Shown here piece by piece: positions 17,153-25,512 of a DNA stretch of 64,000 bases. Where the stretch lies: positions 501,901 to 565,900 of the forward strand of contig JACKMZ010000002.1 in NCBI GenBank assembly GCA_024235135.1, written 5' to 3'. Source of the stretch: Gammaproteobacteria bacterium. Its GTDB lineage: Bacteria; Pseudomonadota; Gammaproteobacteria; Competibacterales; Competibacteraceae. The translations under genes were made by a program, and so were the position numbers. The first letter of the stretch is position 1, and every line of letters begins with the position of its first letter. Below the pieces are notes generated by a model. That model was not told the DNA's origin. It ran no database searches and worked only from the letters and a program-made list of their open reading frames with translations.

Positions 17153-17186
17153 CTGAGGGGGATGATCATCCCCCTCAGCGGTTTTT
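17153..17186 (+). terminator. Perfect palindromic terminator after the PII/Amt cluster
   Basis: A perfect 26-bp palindrome, CTGAGGGGGATGA followed by TCATCCCCCTCAG (17153-17178), then CGG and five T residues (17182-17186). It is a strong rho-independent terminator for the plus-strand cluster. On the minus strand the hairpin also follows the end of speE, but without a T tract on that side. Confidence 0.85.
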
Positions 17187-17216
17187 CCAGCCGACCCCCG
17201 GCGCCCCTCTCGACAA

Positions 17217-18074
17217 TCAGAACTCCAAAGCTCGCCGCATGAATTCCGGTTGAGCCAATGCGCCCCGGTGTATGTCGGCGTTGTAGTATTGCGTGGGAAA
17301 CGTTTTGCTGCTCGCGTCGCCTTCGCGAAAGCGGCTGACCTCGCCGAGCCTGCCCGCCAGGGTAACGCTCCACCAGCCGGAAGGATAAACGCATTGGGGA
17401 AACGGTAGGCTGCGTATGTTGCGGAAACCCGCCGCGCGCATCTCGTCATGCATGGGATGGATGATTTTATCCATGTGGAATAAGGGCGATTCGCTCTGCT
17501 GGGCCAACAATCCCTGTGTCCCCAAGGACCGCAGGCAGTCCCGGTAGAATGATTGGGAAAACAGCCCAACGGCCGGACCGACGGGGTCCGTGCTGTCCAC
17601 GATGATGACATCGTAGGCGCCGGCCTCCGCGTTTTTAACCCAGGCGATGCCGTCCTCGAAACGAAGACGCGCGCGCGGGTCCTGATTGGCCTCGCAAAGA
17701 GTGGGGAAAAAACGCTCCGCCGCCCGCGTGACCGCTTCGTCGATTTCCACCTGGGTGGCCGTCTCGACGCCGGGGTGACGCAGCACCTCGCGCAGCGTGC
17801 CGCAATCGCCACCACCGATGATCAGGACATGACGCGGTTGCGGGTGAGTGAACAGCACCGGATGAGTCAGCATCTCGTGATACAAGAAGTTGTCACGATC
17901 GCTGAGCATGATATAACCATCGATGACCATCAGATTCCCGAACTTCTCGGTGGCGTACACTTCGATATGCTGGAAAGGGCTGTGTTCATCCAGTAGCTTT
18001 TCCTTGATTTTCAGTGAAAAAGCCGAGCCGTTATGGTGATCGATTTCAGTGAACCATTCGCTGTTCAAAGCCAC
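17217..18074 (-). CDS. speE: Polyamine aminopropyltransferase (spermidine synthase)
   Basis: A 285-residue spermidine synthase that transfers aminopropyl from decarboxylated SAM to putrescine. The start is GTG 18074, behind AGCGAGGT; a longer reading frame extends over speA but is rejected on length and family alignment (E. coli SpeE 288). Motifs include the family N-terminus EWFTEIDHHNGSAFSLKI, the SAM-site loop VLIIGGGDCGTLREVLRH and the catalytic DSTDPVGPA. It is divergent from speA across a 48-nt gap, pairing two polyamine steps. speB and speD are not in the window. Confidence 0.95.
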   Translation of the reverse strand: MALNSEWFTEIDHHNGSAFSLKIKEKLLDEHSPFQHIEVYATEKFGNLMVIDGYIMLSDRDNFLYHEMLTHPVLFTHPQPRHVLIIGGGDCGTLREVLRHPGVETATQVEIDEAVTRAAERFFPTLCEANQDPRARLRFEDGIAWVKNAEAGAYDVIIVDSTDPVGPAVGLFSQSFYRDCLRSLGTQGLLAQQSESPLFHMDKIIHPMHDEMRAAGFRNIRSLPFPQCVYPSGWWSVTLAGRLGEVSRFREGDASSKTFPTQYYNADIHRGALAQPEFMRRALEF

Positions 18075-18122
18075 TTTCTGTATTACCTCGCTTGCTAAGA
18101 AATCGCTTGAGGACAATCCGCC

Positions 18123-20027
18123 GTGCGCGATCCACAACCCGCTTCGTCTTGGAGCCTGGCGCAAGCGCGCCAAATCTACAATATTGCCCGCTGGGGTGGT
18201 GATTATTTCGACATCAACGGTGAGGGCTGTATCGTCGCCCGTTCCCCGCATCATGATCGGCATCCCGGTGTCAATCTGCAAGCACTGGCTCGGGATCTCC
18301 AGGGGCAGGGCTATGGCCTGCCGATACTGGTCCGCTTTAACCATATCCTGCATGACCGTGTCGATCGCCTGTGCCAGGCGTTCGCCCAGGCGATTCGGGA
18401 CGAGGACTATGGCGGCCATTACACGGCGGTCTATCCCATCAAGGTCAATCAACAGCGCAGCGTGGTGGAGCAAATCATCGGGCATGGCGGTAGCCGCGTG
18501 GGCCTGGAAGCGGGCAGCAAGCCGGAACTCATGGCGGTCATGGCGTTGTCCCGCCCCGGAGGGGTTATCGTCTGCAACGGTTACAAGGATCGCGAATACA
18601 TCCGTCTGGCCTTGATCGGCAGGCAACTGGGCCTACGGGTGTTCATCGTCGTGGAGAAGCCGTCGGAACTCGATATGATCATTCCCGAAGTCGAGCGGCT
18701 GGGCGTGCGGCCGCGGTTGGGCATCCGGGTCCGTCTGGCCTCGATAGGCGCGGGCAAATGGCAGAACACGGGCGGTGATAAATCCAAATTCGGATTGTCC
18801 GCGGGACAGGCGTTGTTGGCCGTGGAGCGCCTGCGGGCCGCGAACATGTTGGATACCTTGAACCTGTTGCATTGCCACATGGGTTCGCAAATCGCCAATG
18901 TCCGGGACATACAAAACGGCCTTCGGGAAGTCGCCCGCTATTACGCGGAACTGCGCCGCCTGGGAGCGCCGTTGAATACGGTCGACGTGGGGGGTGGGTT
19001 GGGCATCGATTATGAAGGCACCGCTTCGCGCAACGATTGCTCCATGAATTACAGCGTGCAGGAGTACGCCAATAACGTGGTGCACGCCTTGGCGGAAGTC
19101 TGCGCCGAACGGGATTTGCCTCACCCCGATTTGATCACCGAATCGGGGCGGGCGCTGACCGCCCATCATGCCCTGTTGATCGTCAATGTCATCGATCATC
19201 AACGGATTCCCGACGCCTATGAAAGCGCGCCGCCGCAAGCGCATGATCCGGCCATTCTGCGCGATCTCTGGTTGAGCTATCAGAGCGCGTCGCAAGGTTC
19301 CGCGCTGGAAGCCTATCACGATGCCGTGCACTGGCTTGGGGAAGCGCAGGCCATGTACGTGCATGGTCTGCTGACCCTGGAACAGCGTGCCCAGGCCGAG
19401 CGGCTGTATTTCGTCATCTGCCAGCGTGTGCGGTCGCTGCTGAATCCTCGCGTGCGCGCCCAGCGTGAAGTGTTGGATGAATTGAACGACAAGTTGGCGG
19501 AAAAATTCTTCGTCAATTTTTCAGTCTTTCAATCCTTACCGGACGTCTGGGCGATCGAGCAGATCTTTCCCATCATGCCCCTGCACCGTCTCGACGAGGA
19601 GCCGGTCAGCCGGGCGATCCTGGAGGATCTGACCTGCGATTCCGATGGATGCATCTCGCATTACGTAGACGGCGAGGGTGTGGAAACCACCTTGCCACTA
19701 CCGCCCTACCGGGTCGGCGAGACCTATCTGCTGGGGATTTTCCTGGTCGGGGCCTACCAGGAAATTCTGGGTGACATGCATAACCTGTTCGGTGACACCG
19801 ACGCGGTCAACGTGGAATTGACCGACGAGGGCGGGTATCGCCTGTTGGAACTGGAGCACGGCGATACGGTGGCCGATCTGCTGCGTTATGTGCATTTCGA
19901 GCCGGAAACGTTGTTGCGCGCCTATGAGGAAAAAATCGCCGACGCTCATCTTGATGACGAGCAACGCCGCGTGTGTCTCGCGGAATTGCGGTCGGGCCTG
20001 GAGGGCTATACCTATTTGGAGGATTGA
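18123..20027 (+). CDS. speA: Biosynthetic arginine decarboxylase
   Basis: A 634-residue PLP-dependent fold-type III decarboxylase converting arginine to agmatine, the first step of the agmatine route to putrescine. It starts with GTG 18123. The PLP lysine lies in YTAVYPIKVNQQRSVVE, the glycine-rich PLP-phosphate loop in VDVGGGLGIDYEG, and the C-terminal dimer-interface Cys region in LTCDSDGCISHYVD. Length is close to E. coli SpeA (658). Its last 16 nt overlap the end of the convergent antiporter gene. Confidence 0.96.
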   Translation: MRDPQPASSWSLAQARQIYNIARWGGDYFDINGEGCIVARSPHHDRHPGVNLQALARDLQGQGYGLPILVRFNHILHDRVDRLCQAFAQAIRDEDYGGHYTAVYPIKVNQQRSVVEQIIGHGGSRVGLEAGSKPELMAVMALSRPGGVIVCNGYKDREYIRLALIGRQLGLRVFIVVEKPSELDMIIPEVERLGVRPRLGIRVRLASIGAGKWQNTGGDKSKFGLSAGQALLAVERLRAANMLDTLNLLHCHMGSQIANVRDIQNGLREVARYYAELRRLGAPLNTVDVGGGLGIDYEGTASRNDCSMNYSVQEYANNVVHALAEVCAERDLPHPDLITESGRALTAHHALLIVNVIDHQRIPDAYESAPPQAHDPAILRDLWLSYQSASQGSALEAYHDAVHWLGEAQAMYVHGLLTLEQRAQAERLYFVICQRVRSLLNPRVRAQREVLDELNDKLAEKFFVNFSVFQSLPDVWAIEQIFPIMPLHRLDEEPVSRAILEDLTCDSDGCISHYVDGEGVETTLPLPPYRVGETYLLGIFLVGAYQEILGDMHNLFGDTDAVNVELTDEGGYRLLELEHGDTVADLLRYVHFEPETLLRAYEEKIADAHLDDEQRRVCLAELRSGLEGYTYLED

Positions 20028-22039
20028 GTGGGGGAAACCCGGTCCGGGGTGTCGCGGGACCGCGGCCAACCTTTGAGCAGCCGTTCTTCGGCGCGGGCCA
20101 ATTGTTCCGGCGTGCCGCCCAGCACCAGAATATCGCCGGCTGCCAGGCGTAAATCCGCCAGGGGTTCATCGCCACGAATTCCGGCGCGCCGGACGGCGGT
20201 GATCGAGACGCCGAGTTCGGTCAGGCGTAATTCTCCCAGCGGCTTGTCGACCGCGAAGGCTTCGGAGGGGAGAAAGACGCTGCGCAAGCGTTCGTGGTCG
20301 CGGCCCATCTCGGGCCGCCGTTCGGCCTCCGAGCGGCGGAAGAACATCCGCAGCATCTGATAACGGTCGCCGCGCACTTGGCGCATGCGGCGTACCACCC
20401 TGCCGATAGGTACTTCCAGCAGGAGCAGCAACTGCACCGCCAGCATCAGGCTCGATTCCAACGTCTCCGGAACGACTTCCGTGGCGCCTTCTTCCAGCAA
20501 TTGATCCAGATTCGTATCGTCGCGGGTGCGTACCAGGATGGGCAGATCCTTTCGCAGCGAACGGGCATGGCGGAGAATGCGCAAGGCGCTGCGCGGATCG
20601 GCGAACGTGATGATCAAGGCGCGCGCCTGCGTCATTCCCGCCGCTTGCAGGATGTCCCGATGAGTGGCGTCACCGTAGAAGACCCATTCGCCGGCTTCCC
20701 AGGCGGCTTTGATGCGGCCCGGCTCCAGATCCAGCGCCACATAGGTGAAGCCCTCGTCGCGCAGGAAACGGGCCATGTTCTGGCCAATGCGGCCGAATCC
20801 GCAGATGATGACATGGCCTTGGAACGTGCGCGTGGCGCTGGCGATTTCCCGCGCTTGACGTGCCGCTCCGCCGGGTTGGGTCGCGAATAGGGCCTTGGAG
20901 AGCAGGCTGTTGTGGCGAATGATCAACGGCGCCAGGGCCATGGACACAATGATGGACGCCAAGATCGGTTGGCTTTGGGCATCGTTCACCAAGCCCTGCT
21001 GCAGGGCCAACGCCAACAGAGCGAAACCGAATTCGCCGCCTTGCGCCAACACGGCGCCGGTGCGCAGGGCCGTCGCGCGATCGTATCCGGCAAGCCGCGT
21101 CAACAAGGCGATGAAAAGCCCCTTGCCTAGCACCAAGCCCAGCGTCAACAACAGCACCCAGGGCCAGATCGTGGGTAGCATCGGCCAAGCCAATTGCATG
21201 CCGACGATGATGAAGAACAAGCCGAGTAGCACGTCACGGAAGGGACGGATGTCGGATTCGATCTGGTGGCGGTATTCGGTCTCGCTCAGCATCATCCCGG
21301 CCAGAAAGGCCCCCAGAGCGAGTGACAAGCCCAGCAGATAGGTCACCCAGGCGGCGGCCAGTGACACCAGCAAGACGGTGAGCGTGAACAACTCGGCCGA
21401 TCGGGAAGCGGCGATCTGGTGAAACAGGGGCCGTAGCAACCAGCGTCCCAGCGCCAACAGACTCACGCAAGCCACCACGCCTTTGCCGAAGGCCATCGAC
21501 AGAGCCAGCCCCAGCGTGTGGCTCTCCCCCGCCAAAATCGGGATCATGACCAGAAACGGCACGGCCGCGAGATCCTGAAACAATAGAATGCCCAAGGCCA
21601 AACGACCTTGCAGGGACTGCAGTTCCAATTGTTCCGTCAGTTGTTTGACGACGATGGCGGTGGAGGACATCGCCAGTGCTCCCCCCATCACCAGGGCGGC
21701 GGGCGCGGAAATACCGGAAGCCCAGGCGATGAGACCGCCCGACAAGGCGGCGCCCAGTACTTGTGCGCCACCGAGTCCAAGCAAGGGTTTGCGCAGCGCC
21801 AGCAGTTGCGGTATGGAAAATTCCAAGCCCAGGGTGAACAGCAGAAATACCACGCCGATCTCGCCCAACAGGTGCGTGGTCGCACTATCCTCCAGCCAGC
21901 CCAGCGCATTGGGTCCCACCAGCACGCCCACGCACAGATAACCGAGAATGGGTGGAAGATTGAGTTTGCGCAAAGCCGCCACCATCACTACGGATAGGGC
22001 AAGCAGCGTTAAAATATCGGTTAAGTTACTGTGAGGCAT
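20012..22039 (-). CDS. KefB/KefC-like monovalent cation:proton antiporter (CPA2) with RCK domain
   Basis: A 675-residue inner-membrane antiporter. Residues 1-385 carry 12-13 hydrophobic helices with the CPA2 core (FLLFTLGLEFS, ALAMSSTAIVVKQL, FQDLAAVPF). An RCK/TrkA-N nucleotide-binding domain follows (HVIICGFGRIGQNMARFL), then a TrkA-C domain near the end (LGVSITAVRRAGI). It probably exports K+ in exchange for H+ under stress. The glutathione-gating residues of KefC could not be checked, so a KefB/C name is not assigned. No ancillary KefF/KefG gene is adjacent. Confidence 0.93.
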   Translation of the reverse strand: MPHSNLTDILTLLALSVVMVAALRKLNLPPILGYLCVGVLVGPNALGWLEDSATTHLLGEIGVVFLLFTLGLEFSIPQLLALRKPLLGLGGAQVLGAALSGGLIAWASGISAPAALVMGGALAMSSTAIVVKQLTEQLELQSLQGRLALGILLFQDLAAVPFLVMIPILAGESHTLGLALSMAFGKGVVACVSLLALGRWLLRPLFHQIAASRSAELFTLTVLLVSLAAAWVTYLLGLSLALGAFLAGMMLSETEYRHQIESDIRPFRDVLLGLFFIIVGMQLAWPMLPTIWPWVLLLTLGLVLGKGLFIALLTRLAGYDRATALRTGAVLAQGGEFGFALLALALQQGLVNDAQSQPILASIIVSMALAPLIIRHNSLLSKALFATQPGGAARQAREIASATRTFQGHVIICGFGRIGQNMARFLRDEGFTYVALDLEPGRIKAAWEAGEWVFYGDATHRDILQAAGMTQARALIITFADPRSALRILRHARSLRKDLPILVRTRDDTNLDQLLEEGATEVVPETLESSLMLAVQLLLLLEVPIGRVVRRMRQVRGDRYQMLRMFFRRSEAERRPEMGRDHERLRSVFLPSEAFAVDKPLGELRLTELGVSITAVRRAGIRGDEPLADLRLAAGDILVLGGTPEQLARAEERLLKGWPRSRDTPDRVSPTQSSK

Positions 22040-22081
22040 GGCCTCGCCGGCGGATGTGAGCCGCCAGCCCCGGAGATCGTG

Positions 22082-22441
22082 ATGCGGACAATCCCTATAG
22101 TATTGTTAATGACGGGTCTTGGCTTGACGGCTGTGGCCCAGGAAGGCGTTTATCGCTGGCAGGATGCGGAAGGCCAGGTCCATTATGGCGATGCACCGCC
22201 CCCAAATGGTGCAGCAACGCCAGCTACTTTGAATCCTGAACCGGTTCGGGTCAAGCCGCCGGAACAGGTTTATACCTGGACGGACGCTGAGGGTGGAGTG
22301 CACTATGGGGAACGGCCGCCCGCCGATCAGGCTGCAAAGACCGTGGATATGGATTCGCGATCAATGTCGACGATACAGGGCACGCAATTTCGAGCGGGTG
22401 AGCGCGCCTTGCTTCGCGAACTGGAAGGGGATAGGCAATGA
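22082..22441 (+). CDS. Exported DUF4124 domain protein
   Basis: A 119-residue small exported protein. The start is ATG 22082, giving a signal peptide (MRTIPIVLLMTGLGLTAVAQ). Two DUF4124-type segments follow, GVYRWQDAEGQVHYGDAPPP and QVYTWTDAEGGVHYGERPPA, so the domain is duplicated. DUF4124 proteins are common periplasmic proteins of gammaproteobacteria with unknown function. An in-frame extension upstream overlaps the promoter region of the divergent antiporter gene and is rejected. Confidence 0.85.
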   Translation: MRTIPIVLLMTGLGLTAVAQEGVYRWQDAEGQVHYGDAPPPNGAATPATLNPEPVRVKPPEQVYTWTDAEGGVHYGERPPADQAAKTVDMDSRSMSTIQGTQFRAGERALLRELEGDRQ

Positions 22442-22500
22442 CGGTTTACACGATGGGCGCCATTCGGGTGGGGCGGTGACGAAGCAGCCAATATCGGGGT

Positions 22501-22698
22501 CTAAAACCGCTGCCCGGCTTTCTTGGCAGCCCAGTCATCCGGCCAGCGCCGTTGTATCTCACTCAGCCACGCTTGCCGCAAGCGGCGTCTTTCCCCCAGG
22601 GGGGCGCCGACCAACAAAGCGCGGTAATAGTCATGGGATGCCCGGGTCACGGCCCGATCATCCGGGGGTAATGCGTCGATTTCGTGCAGAGTCATCAT
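22501..22698 (-). CDS. Small hypothetical protein
   Basis: A 65-residue predicted protein starting MMTLHEIDALPPDDRAVTR and ending WPDDWAAKKAGQRF. It is charged, with no membrane segment or Cys. A good ribosome site (GAGGTG) lies 5-6 nt before the ATG pair, which supports it as real. It is divergent from the squalene/phytoene-synthase-like gene and shares the intergenic repeats at 22765-22824. I do not recognise the family. Confidence 0.65.
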   Translation of the reverse strand: MMTLHEIDALPPDDRAVTRASHDYYRALLVGAPLGERRRLRQAWLSEIQRRWPDDWAAKKAGQRF

Positions 22699-22764
22699 GA
22701 TTGCACCTCACGGGTAACATACAGGATATGAAGCAAACATCATGCCTATTAAGTATGTGTGAAG

Positions 22765-22824
22765 TGATACATTTCTGGCCAAGATGATACGCTTTCTGTA
22801 ATCATGATACATTCGTCTTGATTT
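22765..22824. repeat. Three phased direct repeats (TGATAC, 20-bp period)
   Basis: TGATAC begins at 22765, 22785 and 22805, exactly 20 bp apart. The following bases are also similar (ATTTCT, GCTTTCT, ATTCGTCT). The array lies between the divergent genes at 22698 and 22836. The period puts all three copies on the same helix face, as expected for a cooperative operator. The array ends 11 bp before the ATG at 22836, so a bound protein would cover the start region of that gene. Confidence 0.6.
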
Positions 22825-22835
22825 GACAACACAGA

Positions 22836-23690
22836 ATGACGCCGCAATCCCCTAATCGGGCTAGAGTCCCGCGGCGTGGCTCCAGTTTTTACTACAGTTT
22901 GCTGACGCTGACGATGGAACAACGCGAGGCGCTCACGACGCTGTATGGGTTTCTGCGAGAAATCGTGGACATCGGCGAAGCCCGCCCGGATACGCCTGGT
23001 ATTCAAGCCAAACTGGAGTGGTGGCGCGAGGAAGTTGAACGGCTGTTCGCCAGACGGGCGCAGCATCCGTCGACTCGGGCCTTGAGTCCACTGGTCGATG
23101 CTTTTGGATTGCAGGCCGGTGATTTTCGCGAAATCATCGAGGCGGTGGTGACAGCACAACACGTTCGCATTATGCCGAGTTTCCCGGTATTGGCCCAATA
23201 TTGCCAAGGTTTGGGAAGCGCGCCGCTGCGTCTTGGTGCGACGCTGGTGGGACGGGATAGGGGACGCGACCGTGGATTTACCGACGCAATGGGGCTGTTT
23301 TTGCAATTGCTGCGTATTTTGCGGCGAGTACGACAGGACGCATCACGCGGGCGGATCTTTTTGCCACAGGATGAAATGCAGCGATTTGGCGTGGCTCCCG
23401 AGGATTTATTTCAGGGTCGGACGAACGAGACGACACGGGCGTTGTTCCGCTGGCAGGCCGAACGTCTCAGGACATTTCAGGGACAGGCGTTCGCCGCATT
23501 GCCGGCGGCGGACCGCTATCGGCAACGGCAGGCCATCGCCTTGGCGGAAATGGCGAGCGCCGTTCTCGATGAGATCGAGGCCGATGGCTTCCGGCTGACG
23601 AAACAACACATCACGCTGACGCCGTTGCGCAAGCTGTGGATTACGGGGCGCGTCATGCGCCGTGAACGGCGTTATCAACGCCGCCATTAA
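22836..23690 (+). CDS. Squalene/phytoene synthase-family protein with degraded Asp-rich motifs
   Basis: A 284-residue homologue of trans-isoprenyl diphosphate head-to-head synthases. The fold is recognisable from FYYSLLTLTMEQREALTTLYGF at the N-terminus and LLRILRRVRQDASRGRIFLP in the middle. The substrate-binding Asp-rich motifs are damaged. The first, normally R-x-x-DDxxD, reads REIVDIGE; one Asp is lost and the last is Glu. The second, normally NxxRDxxxD, reads RILRRVRQD, missing Asn and the first Asp. It could be a non-enzymatic relative (mitochondrial NDUFAF6 is one such case) or act on another substrate. It stands 66 nt before yciK and may be co-transcribed. Confidence 0.75.
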   Translation: MTPQSPNRARVPRRGSSFYYSLLTLTMEQREALTTLYGFLREIVDIGEARPDTPGIQAKLEWWREEVERLFARRAQHPSTRALSPLVDAFGLQAGDFREIIEAVVTAQHVRIMPSFPVLAQYCQGLGSAPLRLGATLVGRDRGRDRGFTDAMGLFLQLLRILRRVRQDASRGRIFLPQDEMQRFGVAPEDLFQGRTNETTRALFRWQAERLRTFQGQAFAALPAADRYRQRQAIALAEMASAVLDEIEADGFRLTKQHITLTPLRKLWITGRVMRRERRYQRRH

Positions 23691-23756
23691 GCCTGGAACC
23701 GCCGTCGCGGGGGCCAGCCTAAGCGATTATCGAGTTCATTCAAACTGAGTCGAACC

Positions 23757-24500
23757 ATGCACGATTATCATCCTTCCTCCGATCTACTCAAGGATCGGGT
23801 CATTCTGGTCACCGGAGCCGGAGCCGGCATCGGCCGTGCCGCGGCACGCTGCTTCGCCGCCCATGGCGCCACGCTGATTTTGTTGGGACGCACCATCCGC
23901 AAGCTGGAACAGGTCTATGACGAAATCGAAACAGCCGGCGGTCCGCAAGCGGCCATCTATCCCATGAACTTGGAAGGAGCGGCGCCCAAGGACTATGCGG
24001 AGCTGGCGCAGGTGCTGGAAAACGAATTCGGTCGTCTCGATGGGCTGCTACACAATGCCGCCATCCTGGAAGGTCTGACGCCGATCGTTCACTACAGTCT
24101 CGAAACTTGGTATCGGGTATTGCAGGTCGATCTCAACGCGCCGTTCCTCCTCACCCAGGCCGTGCTGGGATTGTTGCAGCGTTCGCCCGACGCCTCGGTG
24201 GTGTTCTCCGGCGATGTCGTGGGTGATGAAGGACGGGCCTATTGGGGGGCGTATGCGGTCGCCAAGGGCGGGTTGCAAACCCTGATGAAGCTCTTGGCGA
24301 ACGAGCTGAAAGCCAATACCTCCGTCCGGGTCAACAGCATCGATCCCGGCAAGATACGGACCCAATTGCGACTGCAGGCTTATCCCGCCGCCGATCCGGC
24401 GGAGTGGGCCGATCCCGAGACCATCATGAGCGCCTATCTGTATCTGATGGGACCGGACAGCCGGGGTGTGACCGGCAACTGTATCAAAGCGCAGGATTGA
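23757..24500 (+). CDS. yciK: YciK-family short-chain dehydrogenase with altered catalytic Ser
   Basis: A 247-residue SDR oxidoreductase matching the YciK group from the N-terminus (SSDLLKDRVILVTGAGAGIGRAAA) to the end (LYLMGPDSRGVTGN). The dinucleotide loop TGAGAGIG, the NAA motif (HNAAIL) and catalytic Tyr166/Lys170 (YAVAK) are present. The catalytic Ser, expected 13 residues before the Tyr, is Asp153: FSGDVVGDEGR where E. coli has FTSSSVGRQGR. Either the nearby Ser151 substitutes or the enzyme has changed chemistry. The YciK substrate is unknown. Confidence 0.9.
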   Translation: MHDYHPSSDLLKDRVILVTGAGAGIGRAAARCFAAHGATLILLGRTIRKLEQVYDEIETAGGPQAAIYPMNLEGAAPKDYAELAQVLENEFGRLDGLLHNAAILEGLTPIVHYSLETWYRVLQVDLNAPFLLTQAVLGLLQRSPDASVVFSGDVVGDEGRAYWGAYAVAKGGLQTLMKLLANELKANTSVRVNSIDPGKIRTQLRLQAYPAADPAEWADPETIMSAYLYLMGPDSRGVTGNCIKAQD

Positions 24501-24501
24501 C

Positions 24502-25512
24502 TCAGACCTGGTAGAAATCCCGGTACCAGGCCACGAAACGGGCCACGCCGTCCTCGACGGAAGTGCTTGGTTTATAGCCTACGTCTTGCACCAGGGCTTC
24601 GACGTCGGCATAGGTATCGGGTACGTCGCCGGGTTGCAACGGCAGCATGTTCATCTGCGCCTGGCAGCCCAGACACTGTTCCAGAACCTGGATGTAACGG
24701 AGCAATTCGACCGGCTGCTGGTTACCGATGTTGTAAAGACGGTAAGGGGCGTGACTGGTCGCCGGATCAGGCGCGTCGCTGGACCACGTGGGATCGGGCT
24801 CGGGAACTTTGTCCAACACCCGGATGATGCCTTCGACGATGTCGTCGATGTAGGTGAAATCGCGGCGATGTCGGCCGTAGTTGAAGACATCGATGGGCTG
24901 GTTTGCGAGCAATTGGCGGGTGAACTTGAACAAGGCCATGTCGGGTCGCCCCCAGGGGCCGTAGACCGTGAAAAAGCGTAAACCCGCGACGGGCAGGCCA
25001 TAAAGATGGCTGTAGGTATGCGCCATCAACTCGTTGGCTTTTTTGGTGGCGGCATACAAGCTCAAGGGATGATCGACATTGTGGTGCACGGAAAATGGCA
25101 GCCGGGTATTGGCCCCATAGACCGAACTGGTCGAGGCGTAGATCAGACTTTCAACGCCATGATGGCGGCATCCTTCCAGCACGTTGAGAAACCCCACCAG
25201 ATTGCTGTCCACGTAGGCATGAGGGTTCTCCGTGGAATATCGGACACCGGCCTGGGCCGCCAGGTTGACCACCCGCTGTGGGCGGAAGCTCGCGAAAACT
25301 TCGGCCATTTTGGCTCGCTCGGCCAGATCGACGCGTACATCGGTATAGCGGGGATGATTCTGCGCGCGCGCCAGGCGGGCTCGTTTCAAATTGACATCGT
25401 AATAGTCGTTGAGGTTGTCGAGACCGATGATCTCATCCCCGCGCTCCAGCAACCGTAACGCCAGCGCCGAGCCGATAAAACCGGCACTGCCGGTGATCAG
25501 TATTTTCATCAA
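24502..25512 (-). CDS. UDP-glucuronate 4-epimerase-like NAD-dependent epimerase
   Basis: A 336-residue extended SDR. The NAD loop is GSAGFIGSALALRLL, and the catalytic Ser/Tyr/Lys lie in YASTSSVYG and YAATKKANE. The region from NDYYDVNLKRARL to RFFTVYGPWGRPDMALFKF is characteristic of UDP-GlcA 4-epimerases (CapI/LpsL group), which make UDP-galacturonate for surface polysaccharide. Its ATG overlaps the stop of the UDP-sugar dehydrogenase (ATGA), so the two act as a translational pair. With a TviB-like partner, the substrate may be an N-acetylated uronate as for TviC. Confidence 0.88.
   Translation of the reverse strand: MMKILITGSAGFIGSALALRLLERGDEIIGLDNLNDYYDVNLKRARLARAQNHPRYTDVRVDLAERAKMAEVFASFRPQRVVNLAAQAGVRYSTENPHAYVDSNLVGFLNVLEGCRHHGVESLIYASTSSVYGANTRLPFSVHHNVDHPLSLYAATKKANELMAHTYSHLYGLPVAGLRFFTVYGPWGRPDMALFKFTRQLLANQPIDVFNYGRHRRDFTYIDDIVEGIIRVLDKVPEPDPTWSSDAPDPATSHAPYRLYNIGNQQPVELLRYIQVLEQCLGCQAQMNMLPLQPGDVPDTYADVEALVQDVGYKPSTSVEDGVARFVAWYRDFYQV

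Noticed and set aside
17217..18626. Long reading frame giving a 469-residue version of SpeE
   Set aside because: The extra N-terminus is antisense to speA and does not fit the family; GTG 18074 with a good ribosome site gives the normal length.
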